Assembly: GCF_014852585.1 (NCBI RefSeq)
Contig: NZ_JACVBX010000006.1
Location: 248,001-312,000 of the forward strand
DNA: 64,000 nt
Reading direction: 5' to 3'
Source of the DNA: Pseudomonas sp. PDM18
Lineage (GTDB): Bacteria > Pseudomonadota > Gammaproteobacteria > Pseudomonadales > Pseudomonadaceae
Below, piece by piece: positions 52,068-62,453 of this stretch. Positions within the stretch are counted from its first letter, which is position 1. Each line of letters begins with the position of its first letter. The translations under genes and the position numbers were made by a program. The notes beneath the pieces are model-generated. The model saw only the letters and a list, made by a program, of their open reading frames with translations, was not told where the DNA came from and ran no database searches.

Positions 52068-52901
52068 ATGAACGCACTCCACCAATCGGGCGCCGGGCTG
52101 GGGCTGAAGGGCGACCACTACGCCCAAGCCCTGGCCTGCTCCGCCCAAGGGCTCTGGTTCGAGGTACATCCGGAGAACTACATGGTCGGCGGCCCCCGCC
52201 TTGCCTGGCTGGAGCGGATCGCCGAACGGCATCCGCTATCGCTGCACGGGGTCGCGCTGTCCCTGGCGGCCGATGCTGAACCTGACGAGACGCACCTTCG
52301 GCAACTGCGCGCGCTGGTCGAGCACGTGCAACCGCAGTTGATCTCCGAGCACCTGGCCTGGTCGACCTGGCGCGGCCAGTACCTGCCGGATCTGCTGCCC
52401 TTCCCGCGCAGCCATGCCGCCCTGGCGCGCATCGGCGACAACATCCAGCGCACTCAGGAAGCCCTGGGCCGGCGCATCGCCATCGAGAACCCCAGCCACT
52501 ATCTGCGCCTGGAGGGTCACGACTGGGACGAAATCGAATTCCTCACGGAGCTCGCGCTGCGCACCGGCTGCGGCCTGCTGCTCGATGTCAACAACGTGCA
52601 CGTCAGCGCCCACAACCTCGGCTTCGATGCCAGGCGCTACCTAGACCGCTTCCCGGCGGCGGCCATCCTGGAGATCCACCTGGCCGGCCACAGCTGCGAC
52701 GAGGGCGGCGAACTGCTGATCGACTCTCACGATGCTCCGGTCGCCGAACCGGTGTGGGCGCTCTATGAGCACCTGATCCAGCGTATCGGCCCAAGGCCGA
52801 CACTGATCGAGCGCGACGACCATCTGCCTGCCTTCGACGAGTTGCTGGCCGAGCGCGAGCTCGCGCAAGCGATCCTCAACCTGGCGGAGATAAAGCCATG
52901 A
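52068..52901 (+). CDS. bufB: MNIO family peptide-modifying oxidase (DUF692)
   Basis: A 277-residue multinuclear non-haem iron-dependent enzyme with a TIM-barrel. Candidate metal ligands: H60 (SLHG), E94-H95 (SEHLAW), E140-N141 (IENPSHY), D173/N175/H178 ([13 protein letters not shown]), H204 (EIHLAGH), D219/H221 (DSHDAP) and E249 (IERDDHLP). It begins with GLGLKGDHY and FEVHPENYM, typical of the group. Predicted to modify the cysteines of BufA together with the BufC partner. Its end overlaps the bufC start by 4 bp (ATGA). Confidence 0.93.
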   Translation: MNALHQSGAGLGLKGDHYAQALACSAQGLWFEVHPENYMVGGPRLAWLERIAERHPLSLHGVALSLAADAEPDETHLRQLRALVEHVQPQLISEHLAWSTWRGQYLPDLLPFPRSHAALARIGDNIQRTQEALGRRIAIENPSHYLRLEGHDWDEIEFLTELALRTGCGLLLDVNNVHVSAHNLGFDARRYLDRFPAAAILEIHLAGHSCDEGGELLIDSHDAPVAEPVWALYEHLIQRIGPRPTLIERDDHLPAFDELLAERELAQAILNLAEIKP

Positions 52902-53653
52902 AGACCTCACTCGGCACATTCCAGGATGCCTTCGTCGATGCCCTCTACCGGCGCCCTGCTCCGACGCTGCGAGGCATGACCACACAGGCGGCCTTCGAGG
53001 TGTATCGCAACACCGTGCTCAAGGGTTGTGTCGACGCATTGTGCGACAACTTCCCAACCGTCGAGCGCCTGGTCGGGACGGACTGGATTCGCTCGGCGGC
53101 GGCCATTCACGCTCGCGAGATGCCGCCAGACGACACACGCCTGATTCTCTACGGCGAGGGCTTTGCCGATTTCCTCGATGCTTTCGAACCCGCACGGGGA
53201 CTGCCCTACCTTGGCGCCGTGGCGCGCCTGGACCGGTTATGGACAGAGGCCTTCGTTGCTCCTCAGGAAACGCAGCTCGACCTCGCCAGCCTCGCCGGCA
53301 TGACCGCCTCGGATCTTGCCGCCGGCCACCTGGAACCACGCGCCTGTGTGCGCTGGTGCTGGTTCTCCGAGCAGCCGATCTACAGCATCTGGCGGTACAA
53401 CCACGAGACCCTGCCGATTCCGGAGGAACTGCCCTGGCAAGGTGAAGGCGCACTGCTGGTCGGCCATGCCGAGGGCGTCGCCTGGCATGCGCTGGAAGCT
53501 GGAGGGTGCGCCTTCCTCGATGCTTGCGCGGCCGGCAACAACCTCGATCGGGCCTCGGCCCTGGCACTCCAGGTGCAGCCGGATCTCGACTTCCACGACC
53601 TGCTCGGCCGACTCCTTGGGGCCGGTGTTTTCCGCCCCATCAATCTCGCGTAA
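52898..53653 (+). CDS. bufC: BufC partner protein (DUF2063)
   Basis: A 251-residue soluble protein. The N-terminal DUF2063 domain (about 5-100: [42 protein letters not shown]) binds precursor peptide and delivers it to the MNIO enzyme; the C-terminal part (about 120-250) is a smaller mixed domain. It is translationally coupled to bufB. Together with bufB it is the minimal maturation machinery of bufferins. Confidence 0.92.
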   Translation: MKTSLGTFQDAFVDALYRRPAPTLRGMTTQAAFEVYRNTVLKGCVDALCDNFPTVERLVGTDWIRSAAAIHAREMPPDDTRLILYGEGFADFLDAFEPARGLPYLGAVARLDRLWTEAFVAPQETQLDLASLAGMTASDLAAGHLEPRACVRWCWFSEQPIYSIWRYNHETLPIPEELPWQGEGALLVGHAEGVAWHALEAGGCAFLDACAAGNNLDRASALALQVQPDLDFHDLLGRLLGAGVFRPINLA

Positions 53654-53663
53654 GGAGGTCATC

Positions 53664-54131
53664 ATGGACATCGCTCGCACTACTCTCCTCCGCGGCAGCC
53701 TGCGCCAAGGCTGGAACCGCATTGCCGACCGCCTGCAGCAACTACTCGGCGACACTGCTCTCTGCCTGGTAGCGCGAGTCGGGATTGCCGCAACCTTCTT
53801 CCTCTCCGGACGAACCAAGGTCGAGGGTCTTCTGACCATCACCCCGAGCACCTATGAGCTGTTCCGTACCGAGTACATGCTGCCCCTGGTGCCGCCGCAG
53901 ATCGCCGCCCACCTGGCGACCTATGCGGAGCACCTCTTCCCGCTGCTACTGGTCGTGGGCCTGTGTACCCGCCTTTCGGCCCTGGCATTGTTGGGAATGA
54001 CCACGGTGATCGAGGTCTTCGTTTATCCAGACGCCTGGCCCACCCATCTGGTGTGGGCAGGCGTGCTGCTATTGCTGATCGGGCGAGGCGCAGGCAGTTG
54101 GTCGCTGGATCGTGCTCTGGGAATAAGGTGA
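53664..54131 (+). CDS. DoxX family membrane protein of the bufferin operon
   Basis: A 155-residue, four-helix DoxX-type inner-membrane protein. The ATG at 53664 is preceded by AAGGAGG, an excellent site, 10 bp after the bufC stop; the longer frame upstream is a shadow of bufC. Typical segment [20 protein letters not shown], then [20 protein letters not shown]. DoxX proteins are common last genes of bufferin and gig-type metal-response operons; its role may be redox or quinone linked but is unproven. Confidence 0.88.
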   Translation: MDIARTTLLRGSLRQGWNRIADRLQQLLGDTALCLVARVGIAATFFLSGRTKVEGLLTITPSTYELFRTEYMLPLVPPQIAAHLATYAEHLFPLLLVVGLCTRLSALALLGMTTVIEVFVYPDAWPTHLVWAGVLLLLIGRGAGSWSLDRALGIR

Positions 54132-54226
54132 TGCAGCCTCCATTAGCAGCCAGACGCAGACATTTGATTACCTGAGCAAAAGCCTGTCGCCGCCAAGCCA
54201 TCAAATTGACGGCTAACGCTCCCTCT

Positions 54227-57200
54227 CTAGAACAGATACTTGAACCCGACCATCGCATCGTAGCCGTGGCTATCGCCGTCGAAGGCTTCGCGGTAGCCGG
54301 CAGAGACGGTTAAGGTCACCTTCTCGCTGGCCTGATGGTCGATGCCCAGGTTGATCTCGCCCCAGGTGCCATCAATGTCCGCCTCGAACGGGATGTAGCC
54401 TGACTGCGACGAGAATTCGGTCTTCGGCTGGCCCTTGAACTCATGCCAGACGCTGGGGCGGACCCAGCCCTGGGTGCGGCGGCGGCTCTTGTCGCTTCCC
54501 TCGGCTTCCCAGTCCTTGGCTACGCGCACGCCGAGCCGGCCGATCAAAGATTCCACGTCGCGGAAGCGCACGTCGGCGCCGATGTCGTCGCTGTCGTCGA
54601 GGTCCACGTAGCTGTAGATCACCTGGGCCTGGGGCTCGATCCACAGATCCTTGTCCGCCTCGTAGGGGTAGCCGCCCTCCAGCGACCCGGTGTAGCCCCA
54701 ACCCTTGGTCTTGAGCTTGGACAGTTCATTGGGGCGTGCCTCGATGTCGTACCGGCTGACCTGCAGGACGCCGTCCAGGTACCAACCTTCCTGACCGAAG
54801 TGGGTCCAGTAGCCGCCCAGGCTGTACGCCCGTAGCGTGTCGTCGCCGGCATTGCGGCCGGTGTAGTGGCTGACGCCAGCGTCCATGCTGCCGATGCCCA
54901 GGGAGAAACCGGCCTGATCGTGACTGCCATCGGCCCGCTCCTTCCGGTACAGGTCGGCGCCCACCTGGAAGGCAGTCAGGTCGTAGTTGTACTCCGGGGT
55001 GTTGCCGACTGCGTCCTTGCGGTCGCCGTCCTGCTTGCCGCTGCGGTAGATGACGCGCCCCCACCCCAGGGACGGCCCCAGGTGCTTTCATCCTCGGCGG
55101 GCGGTTGTTGCCACGCAGTCGGCCGCTCCTCGCCCACGCGCTCGTGGAGGGTATCGACCAGGGTGCGGTTATAGACCAGGGCCAGTGCAGGGAGCGCGCC
55201 ATAAAGCGACACCTCGGGACGGAAGTTCGGTGTGCGCGGTTCCGGCGGAAGCGGCGGCCCCGGTGGACCGGGCGGGGCCGGCGGCGTGGGCTCGATATCC
55301 GAGCGCAGGTACCACGTCTGCGTTCCGCTGCCATCGGGCGCGCCGCGGTAGAGCTGGTATTCATAGGGGCCGGCCACGACCCGCCGGGCCAGGCTGAAGG
55401 CGTTGGCGTCGCTGGCGGCCACGGCGGTATCGAGCAGATTCACCACGGCGATGCCGTTGCCCTCGGTGAGGGCGCCCTGGCCTCCGACATTGTTCACCAG
55501 TAGGCCGGTGGCACCACCGCTGCCCGTGGCGGTGGAGTCCACCACCAGCATGTCCGAGCGGCTATTGGCGCCCCCTTCGTTGAGCTCGCTATTGAGCAGC
55601 AGGCGGCCACCGTTGGAGACGAACACACCGCCTCCGTTGCTGCCGGCAACCTGCGCGTTGCTGATGAGCAGCACGTTGCCCACCACACTGCCGCCGCCGG
55701 TCAGGTCGATCAGCCCGCTATGGGTAAAGGTGCCGACGCCCAGCAGTTGGCCTTGCACCGCCCCGTCCTGCACCGGGGCGTTGGCGCTCTGCCCCAGGGG
55801 CAGATAGGCGCCCGTCGCGTCGAAACTCTGGATGCCGCTGCCCGGCTGGGCCGCCAGCGTGAGGGTGCCGCTGTTGTCGATGCGGTTGCCGCTGGCGATG
55901 CCGAGATTGCTGACGGCCACCGCCCAGCTATCGCGGACGCCATCGCCATTGCTGTCGGCGAAGTTGCGCACGATCCAGCTGCCTTGGTTGGCGATGCTGA
56001 CCTGGGAGGTTCCTGCATTGATCGAGCCGACGATCTCGCCGCCGTTATCGATGGTCACGGTGGCATCCGGCCCACTGGCATCGCCCAGGACAGCGTGGTC
56101 GCTCAGTGCGCCGATGGTGCCGGTATTGCTCAGCGCCTGGGTCTCGCCAGCCAGGGAGACACCGGTGCTCTGGCCCCAGCCGCCAAGGATGGCCGCGCTG
56201 TTGCTGACACTGACTGACCCTCCGACGGTAAGCGCGTCGATGCCCGAGGCGATGCTGCCATGGGTCGTGATGTTGCCGCTGTTCTGCACAATGATCCTGG
56301 CTGCACCGGAGGCCTGCGCCAGGATCCCCTGGCTGTTAGTATCGCCCTAGGTAGTGATCGCCCCGCGGTTGATGATCGTCTGGTTGGCCGTCACAGTCAG
56401 GGCGCGGATTCCGCGCTGCCGGTTGCCTCTGGCGACCAGCTCGCCACTGTTGTCGATCGTCGCGCCGCCTGCGCCCGTACCGGACTTGTAGGTGGTATTG
56501 GCGAGGATTGCCGCACCGGTACCATTCACATCAATGCGCGGGCCCGTGTAGGTGATGCTGACGTCCTGTCCTCCGGTCTCGGCGCGTAATCCGTAGGCAT
56601 CGATCCCCGTCCCTTCCCCACCAGCGCCTTCGGAATGTGTGTTGATGGTCCCGCCGGAGCTAACCGTTGCCTTCCCTGCCAGCGAGGTTACGTAGATGCC
56701 GTGGGCTTGTGTGCTGAGGGTTTCCAGTTTGTTGCCGGTGTAGTTCACCGTCGCATCACCATCGGCTGAGTCGAGACGAATGGCGCTCGCTCCGGGTCCG
56801 CTCGTGACGATGTCCCCGCTGTAGTCCACCGTTCCGTTCTGCGCCGCGGTGATGATGATGCCATTGGCCCGCGTGGAATCCGGCCCGTTTCTGACGGTGA
56901 TGTTGCCGCTGCCGGTCAGGCTGAAATTGCCCGTGCCGCGCTTGATCACGTAGATCCCGCGCGAACCCACCGGGTCGGTGGCATTGCCGACCACCAAGTC
57001 GCCATAGTTCTGGATGCTGATGTCCCCGGTCGCCCCGATGTTGTCGTTCACGTAGATAGCGTGGGCGTTATCACCAGTCGTCGTGATATCGCCGCTGTTG
57101 ACGATATGAATGCTGCCGGTGGTGGAGATGGGGCGGATGCCGAAGCCGTTCTGTCCATCGGTGGTAATGCTGCCGGTGTTGGTGAGATTGGTCGTGCCCG

Positions 57201-58062
57201 TGCCGCCCTCGGTGAATATGCCGAAAGCGTTCAACCCCATGCCACGAATAGTCGCAGCGTTGCTCACTGTTGTGTTGCCGCTGATGGCTCGGGTATGCAG
57301 CCCCGCATGGTTGCCAGTGCCAGCTTGGGGATCGTTCTCGTCATCGATGTTCGGGTCGCCGCCGGACAAGGGATCGTTGTTATCGACCGTCAAACTTACC
57401 CCCGCACCCACTGTGGCGGTTACGTTCCCACCAAGGGCTCCCTTGAGCCAGATGTTGTTGCCGCCGTAAGTGAGGATGCTGCCAGTACCAGCATGCTGGA
57501 ACACGATGTCTCCACCGCCAGAGGCATTCACGTCAATACCGTCGCGCTCCGTAACAACCGCGCGATTATTGATGTTCACCTCGGTACCGGCACCGACCAG
57601 CACTGTCGATGCTCCAGCGTTGGTATTGATGGCGGCTACAGCGTCCAGGCCGCTGCCTCCCGACTGGATGAGGTTGCTACCACTCTGGAAGTTGATGAGG
57701 GCTGCACCAGGCCCTGAGACGCCGCCCAGGATCTGAGCCTGTACGGCACTTACCGCGGTGGGCGGCGTGCTTTGCACTCTGGTGCTGTTGAGCAGGATGC
57801 TCGAGCTCGCGTTTGTGGATCGGACTAGCAGTGCGTTGCCTGCTGTCGTAGTCACCTGGGTGCCGGCCAGCGTCGTGATGTCGGCCGCGACTCCGCTCGC
57901 CGGAGTACAAGTCTGGGTTGTCGTATACGTGCCGCTTTGCTGCCCACAGACCGCATGGGCAGTCTCCGGCAGCATCACCAGGGCAAACGTGTTGGCTATG
58001 GCAACGCCCAGCGCGGATCTGGTTGAAGCGGGCTTGGAGCGCCGCGTGAATGGCGGGAGCAT
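54227..58062 (-). pseudogene. Autotransporter adhesin, interrupted by amber codon and frameshift
   Basis: Reads as one autotransporter gene of about 1,280 codons. It starts at ATG 58062 with AGGAGG seven bases upstream and has a signal peptide (VMLPETAHA cleavage region). The passenger is a Gly/Thr/Asn-rich beta-helix with repeats such as TNTGSITTDGQNGFGI. An in-frame TAG lies at 56349-56347 after RGAITT; reading continues in the same frame (GDTNSQGILAQASG) to about 55080. There a one-base deletion in a G run (TGGGGCCG) shifts the frame; the barrel continues in the next frame from GWGRVIYRSG and ends YLF at 54227. If the lesions are real no barrel is made and only a truncated passenger is secreted to the periplasm. 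Confidence 0.85.
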
Positions 58063-58885
58063 GGCGAACCTCCTTGTTGCAGTTACATCCGTGGCAGTTT
58101 CTTTGCCTCGGCGGCACGCCGTACTCCTTCCCTCGTCGTGAACTTCTGCCGGCTGACACTTGTATGCGAAATGTAGTTCATGGCGTCAAAATCGCTATCG
58201 ATGAAGCGCAGATATTGGAGGCTCGAATTGCAGCGCACGACGACTGCCATGGCTCGGCACCTGCCCCTCCTCAGCGGCGGCAAGCGGCCAGAGGCAGAGA
58301 CTCAGCAAGCGCCCTGACCACCTCTGGCCTCTGAAAATACTCAGTTGTCGTACCATTGAGGCGTCGAGTGCTCTTTACCCATGCCGACCAGAACGACTCT
58401 TCCAAGAGATAGTGGGCTCTGCCGAAAGGTACTGAGCGGCCACACTGAGATTCGTCGAAATGTACGCTATGAGCCGGCAGTTGCAGTCGACAAGCGACTG
58501 CGTTCCCTGTACGCCTGCACCACGATGCCGTTCAGTCCAGTAGAGCCGTTGTGCGCGGGACGTCGGGCAGACGGTTACGCTGGCCAATTCCAGTCCATGT
58601 TCCAGTGCCACAATGACTGCACATCACCGGTGCGGCTATCCACGAACAGCGATCTCGATTCGCTGATCGATCTGGAAGCAATCGCCCAGCAGGAACTGAG
58701 GCGCGGAGAGCTCATCACACAGGCGATCCCGGTCGGACAATGCTGGGGCGCAACGGTTGTGCAAGCCGCCGCACGCACTGGCCGTGCATAGCCCAGGTCT
58801 CCTGAAGTCCGCTATGGATCGAAAGCCCCCCGAAGATCGGATATCGTCCTCCGGTAATCCAAACGACCGCAGAGGCGGACTCCCC
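58063..58885. other. Gene-poor, lower-GC region
   Basis: An 823-bp stretch with no gene I can support. The plus frame 58381-58791 (136 codons) is the longest, but its third codon positions are far less GC-rich than those of neighbouring genes, it has no ribosome site and resembles no family; minus-strand frames of 60-80 codons are similar. The region must contain the autotransporter promoter on one side and the dehydrogenase promoter on the other. Reduced GC over both this gap and the autotransporter suggests acquired or decaying DNA. Confidence 0.5.
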
Positions 58886-59875
58886 ATGAACATCGTCATC
58901 CCCGATGACTACCAGAACGCGATCCGGACACTCGATTGCTACAGCCAGCTGGCCGGGCACAATGTGCGCGTGCTGCATGACCTGGGGCCCGCTTCGGCGG
59001 ACGAGTTGGCAGCGCGCTTTGCCGATGCCGACGCGCTGGTGCTCACCCGCGAGCGCACCCGCATCAACGCTGCGCTGCTCGACAGGCTGCCCCGGCTCAA
59101 GCTGATCAGCCAGACCGGCAAGGTGTCCGGCCACCTCGACCTGGACGCCTGCACCGAGCGCGGCATCGTGGTGACCGAGGGCCGGGGCTCGCCCGTGGCG
59201 CCCGCCGAACTGGCCTGGGCACTTATTCTCACGGCACGCCGGCAACTCGTTCCTGCCATCGAAGCCTTCAAGGCCGGGCAATGGCAGGTCAACCTGGGCC
59301 ACGCGCTGGCCGGGCAAACGCTGGGCATCTGGGGCTACGGCAAGATCGGCCAGCGCCTGGCGCGCTATGCCCAGGCGTTCGACATGCCGGTGCTGGTCTG
59401 GGGCAGCGACAACAGCCGGGCCGCCGCCATCGCCGACGGTCATCAGGCGGCAGCTTCGCGCGCGGCCCTCTTCGCCGAGGCGGATATCCTCAGCCTCAAC
59501 CTGCGCCTGTCCGAAAGCACTCGCCATGGCGTCACCTTCGCGGACCTCGCGGGCATGAAGCCCAGCGCCCTGCTGGTGAACATCAGCCGCGCCGAGCTCA
59601 TCGCCCCCGGCGCGCTGTTGCAGGCCCTGGACGCCGGTCGGCCAGGCTACGCGGCCGTGGACGTCTTCGAGCAGGAGCCGCTGCTCGCCGACGATAATGA
59701 CCTGCTGAAGCATCCCCGCGCGCTCTGCACCCCGCACCTGGGGTACGTGGAGAAGAACGGCTACGAGCTGTACTTCGGCGATGCCTTCGACAACGTGGTG
59801 GCGTTCTTCGGCGGAGCACCGAAGAACGTGGCGAATCCGCAGGCCCTGGCGAACAGGCGGGCGGACAACTCCTAG
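58886..59875 (+). CDS. D-2-hydroxyacid dehydrogenase family protein
   Basis: A 329-residue NAD(P)-dependent dehydrogenase of the phosphoglycerate dehydrogenase-like family. The start at 58886 (MNIVIPDDYQNAIRTLDCYS) is the natural N-terminus; an upstream extension is not family-like. Dinucleotide motif GIWGYGKIGQRLARYA. Catalytic residues: Arg in VNISRAELI, Glu in VDVFEQEPL and His in CTPHLGYVE. It reduces 2-keto acids or oxidises D-2-hydroxy acids; the exact substrate is unknown. The next gene, an EamA exporter, starts 182 bp downstream. Confidence 0.9.
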   Translation: MNIVIPDDYQNAIRTLDCYSQLAGHNVRVLHDLGPASADELAARFADADALVLTRERTRINAALLDRLPRLKLISQTGKVSGHLDLDACTERGIVVTEGRGSPVAPAELAWALILTARRQLVPAIEAFKAGQWQVNLGHALAGQTLGIWGYGKIGQRLARYAQAFDMPVLVWGSDNSRAAAIADGHQAAASRAALFAEADILSLNLRLSESTRHGVTFADLAGMKPSALLVNISRAELIAPGALLQALDAGRPGYAAVDVFEQEPLLADDNDLLKHPRALCTPHLGYVEKNGYELYFGDAFDNVVAFFGGAPKNVANPQALANRRADNS

Positions 59876-60057
59876 CGAAGACTGTTTCGCCCGCGCACTG
59901 CAGTGCCAGGTAGCAATGCAGGCAGCTGAAAGGCGCCGCTGACAGATGGAAAAACGTCGGTGCGCCGCCTTCCCAAGCGCCACGGGCACCCGGCAAGATA
60001 GACGCATTCGCCGCCGATTTTCGGTGGCCCTCTTCTGCCTTGTGCCACCGGAGTCGA

Positions 60058-60942
60058 ATGCAACCGCGCGACCTTGCCGCCTATCTGTTCCTTGCGATCG
60101 GCTGGGGGCTGTCCTTTCTCGTGCTGCTCAAGGCCATCGCCGGGTTCGGCTGGGTTGGCGCAGTCAGCTTCCGCGCGCTGATCGCCAGCTTCACGTTGTT
60201 CGCGGTGGCCAAACTATCCGGGCGCCGGCTGAATTTCGAAGGGCTGTGGAAGCCACTCTGCGTGGTCGGCGCCACCACGGTGGCCGGCCAACTGATCGGC
60301 ATGACCTACGCCACCCCGCGCATCGGCACGGCCATGGCGGCGATCTTCGTCGCCGGCATTCCGCTGTTCTCCATGCTCATCGGCCGCCTCTGGGGCTTGG
60401 AGCGCATCACCTGGAGCGGCCTTGGCGGGCTGGTGCTGGGCTTCTGCGGGATGGTGCTGCTGGTGGGCTTTCCGGCGGTGCCGATCACCCACGAGTTCAT
60501 CCTCGGCAGCGCGGCCTCGGTGTTCGGCGCGGTGTGCGCGGCCTTCGGCAGCAACTACGCGAGCCTCAAACTGCGCACCGCCGGCCCCTGGGAAGTGACC
60601 TGCGGCGCCTTCCTGATCGGCGGGCTGATAACCCTGCCGCTGTTGATCTGGGTGCCGGTGCCGGGCACGCCACAGCCCGTCGACTTCCTCTTCCTGCTGC
60701 TGTGCGGCTGCGTGCTCAGCGCAGTGAACTATGTCGTGTACTTCCAGCTCGTCGCGCGTATCGGCGCCACGAAAACCATCAGCGTGGAATTCGTCGTCAC
60801 CGTGGTCGCCGTGCTGGTGGGTGCGCTGGTGCTGAGCGAAAGCCTGTCGCTGATGCAGGGCGTAGGCGCGCTGATCATCCTGCTCGGCTGCGCCCTGGTG
60901 CTCGGCCTCGTGCCGGGCACCAGGGCACGCGCGGTCAGTTGA
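60058..60942 (+). CDS. EamA/DMT family transporter
   Basis: A 294-residue, ten-helix drug/metabolite transporter-superfamily protein made of two EamA repeats (about 5-135 and 150-285). The ATG at 60058 has GGAG four to eight bases upstream. Characteristic segments are IGWGLSFLVLLKAIAGFGWV and the second-repeat EFVVTVVAVLVGALVLSESL. Such proteins export or import amino acids and other metabolites. The 3' end overlaps the convergent MFS gene by 8 bp. Confidence 0.88.
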   Translation: MQPRDLAAYLFLAIGWGLSFLVLLKAIAGFGWVGAVSFRALIASFTLFAVAKLSGRRLNFEGLWKPLCVVGATTVAGQLIGMTYATPRIGTAMAAIFVAGIPLFSMLIGRLWGLERITWSGLGGLVLGFCGMVLLVGFPAVPITHEFILGSAASVFGAVCAAFGSNYASLKLRTAGPWEVTCGAFLIGGLITLPLLIWVPVPGTPQPVDFLFLLLCGCVLSAVNYVVYFQLVARIGATKTISVEFVVTVVAVLVGALVLSESLSLMQGVGALIILLGCALVLGLVPGTRARAVS

Positions 60943-62272
60943 CCGCCTGCACCGGGACGGCGTCTGGCGCGGCGTCGTCGCGGTCGATCACTTCCATGGG
61001 CAGGCGCGAGGTTTCCCGCAGCAGCCAGGAGCACACCGCCACCAACAAGAGCGCCGCCGCGCCGTAGAGCGCCACGCCGAACGGGTTGCGCTCGGTGGCG
61101 ATGAGAATGGCGGTGGCGATGCTCGACGCCGTGCCGCCGCCCAGTGCCGCGCCGATCTGGTAGCTGAACGAGATGCCCGAGTAGCGCATTTCCCGCGGGA
61201 ACTGCTCGGCGAGGAAGGCCGGGATCGGCCCCTGGGTCGCGCCCATGAAGAAGCCCACGGCGACATAGGCCAGCAGCGCCAGCGGCAGGTTGTGCAGGCC
61301 GATCAGCGGGAAGAAGGCGAACAGCCCGAGCGCCATGATGGCCGCCCCGAAGATCATCACCACGCGCCGGCCGAAACGGTCCGACAGGTGCCCGAAGAAC
61401 GGCGCGGAGGCGACGATGGCCACCGACAGCGAGAAGTCGAACAGCAAGGCATGGCTGCTGCTGTAGCCGATATCGGTCGCGTAGGCGAGGAAGAAGGTGC
61501 TGCCGATATAGGCAATGGTGACGTAGCCGAAGGCGATGCCGATGCACAGCAACAGCTCGCGCGGGCGACGGCGAAAGGCCTCCATCAGCGGCATGCGCGC
61601 CTCGGCTTGCGGCGCGACCTTGGGCTGCGGCGTAGTGTTCTGCAGGCGCGCATAGAGGCCAACCAGCACCAGCAGGCCGCCGAGCCAGAACGGGATGCGC
61701 CAGGCGATGCCGGAGAGGTCGTCGTCGAAGGCGAAGCTGACGATGGCGAACACCGCCGAACCGAAGATCCCGCCGATGCCGATGCCCATGCTCGTGAAGC
61801 TGCCCCACAGGCCACGGCGCCCCTTGGGCGCGACCTCGATGCCGAACAGCGCTGCCCCGCCCCACTCGCCGCCGGCGGCGAAACCCTGCACCAGGCGCAG
61901 CAGCACCAGCAGAACGGGCGCGGCCGCGCCGATGCTGGCGTGGGTCGGCAGGAAGCCGATCAGCAGGGTGCTCAGGCCCATCAGCACGAGGGTGGCGACC
62001 AGCGCCTTCTGCCGACCGTAGCGGTCCCCCAGGTGGCCGAACACAACGCCGCCCAGCGGGCGGGCGAAGAAGCCGGCGCCGAACGCCGCGAAGGCGACCA
62101 GCACGGCGGTCAGGCGATCCATGCCGGGGAAGAACAGCTGCGGGAAGATCAGTGCGGCGGCGTAGCCGTAGATGACGAAATCGTAGAACTCCAGCGCGGT
62201 GCCCATGCCGGAGACGCAGAAGGTGCGAAAGGCCGAGCGCGAGCCGGGAGCTGCGGGCGTGTGGTCGATCAT
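60935..62272 (-). CDS. MFS metabolite:H+ symporter (MHS) family permease
   Basis: A 445-residue, twelve-helix permease. MHS signatures: GMGTALEFYDFVIYGYAAAL at helix 1, RPLGGVVFGHLGDRYGRQKA in the loop between helices 2 and 3, and LRLVQGFAAGGEWGGAALFG at helix 4. The family imports dicarboxylates, shikimate, proline/betaine or aromatic acids. It lies upstream on the same strand of no other gene but 181 bp from the C45 hydrolase, with a repeat between them. A common pathway with the hydrolase and amidohydrolase is plausible. Confidence 0.9.
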   Translation of the reverse strand: MIDHTPAAPGSRSAFRTFCVSGMGTALEFYDFVIYGYAAALIFPQLFFPGMDRLTAVLVAFAAFGAGFFARPLGGVVFGHLGDRYGRQKALVATLVLMGLSTLLIGFLPTHASIGAAAPVLLVLLRLVQGFAAGGEWGGAALFGIEVAPKGRRGLWGSFTSMGIGIGGIFGSAVFAIVSFAFDDDLSGIAWRIPFWLGGLLVLVGLYARLQNTTPQPKVAPQAEARMPLMEAFRRRPRELLLCIGIAFGYVTIAYIGSTFFLAYATDIGYSSSHALLFDFSLSVAIVASAPFFGHLSDRFGRRVVMIFGAAIMALGLFAFFPLIGLHNLPLALLAYVAVGFFMGATQGPIPAFLAEQFPREMRYSGISFSYQIGAALGGGTASSIATAILIATERNPFGVALYGAAALLLVAVCSWLLRETSRLPMEVIDRDDAAPDAVPVQAVN

Positions 62273-62360
62273 GGCGGTTCACTCTTGTTTTTGTGGCAAC
62301 ACGAAACCCGCGCGGCGGCCGGCGGGCCGTCACGGGGCGTTGGTTTGGCAAGTGGTGATA

Positions 62361-62438
62361 CGTAGGGCGCACAATCCAAAACGGGTTATCCGCCGGTAGC
62401 TCGGCGGCGGATAACGCTGGCGCGTTATGCGCCCTACG
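62361..62438. repeat. Nested inverted repeat (GGATAAC-type intergenic repeat)
   Basis: Outer arms CGTAGGGCGCA (62361-62371) and TGCGCCCTACG (62428-62438) are complementary; inside, GTTATCCGCCG (62385-62395) pairs with CGGCGGATAAC (62404-62414). This resembles the TAGGGTGGATAAC...GTTATCCACC repeats found in many Pseudomonas genomes. It may serve as transcription terminator for the hydrolase on the minus strand or simply be a repeat element. Confidence 0.7.
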
Positions 62439-62453
62439 ACGGGAGGAGGAGCG

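Noticed and set aside
58381..58791. 136-codon plus-strand open frame
   Set aside because: No ribosome site, third-position GC much lower than neighbours, no recognisable motif; reported only as part of the gene-poor region.
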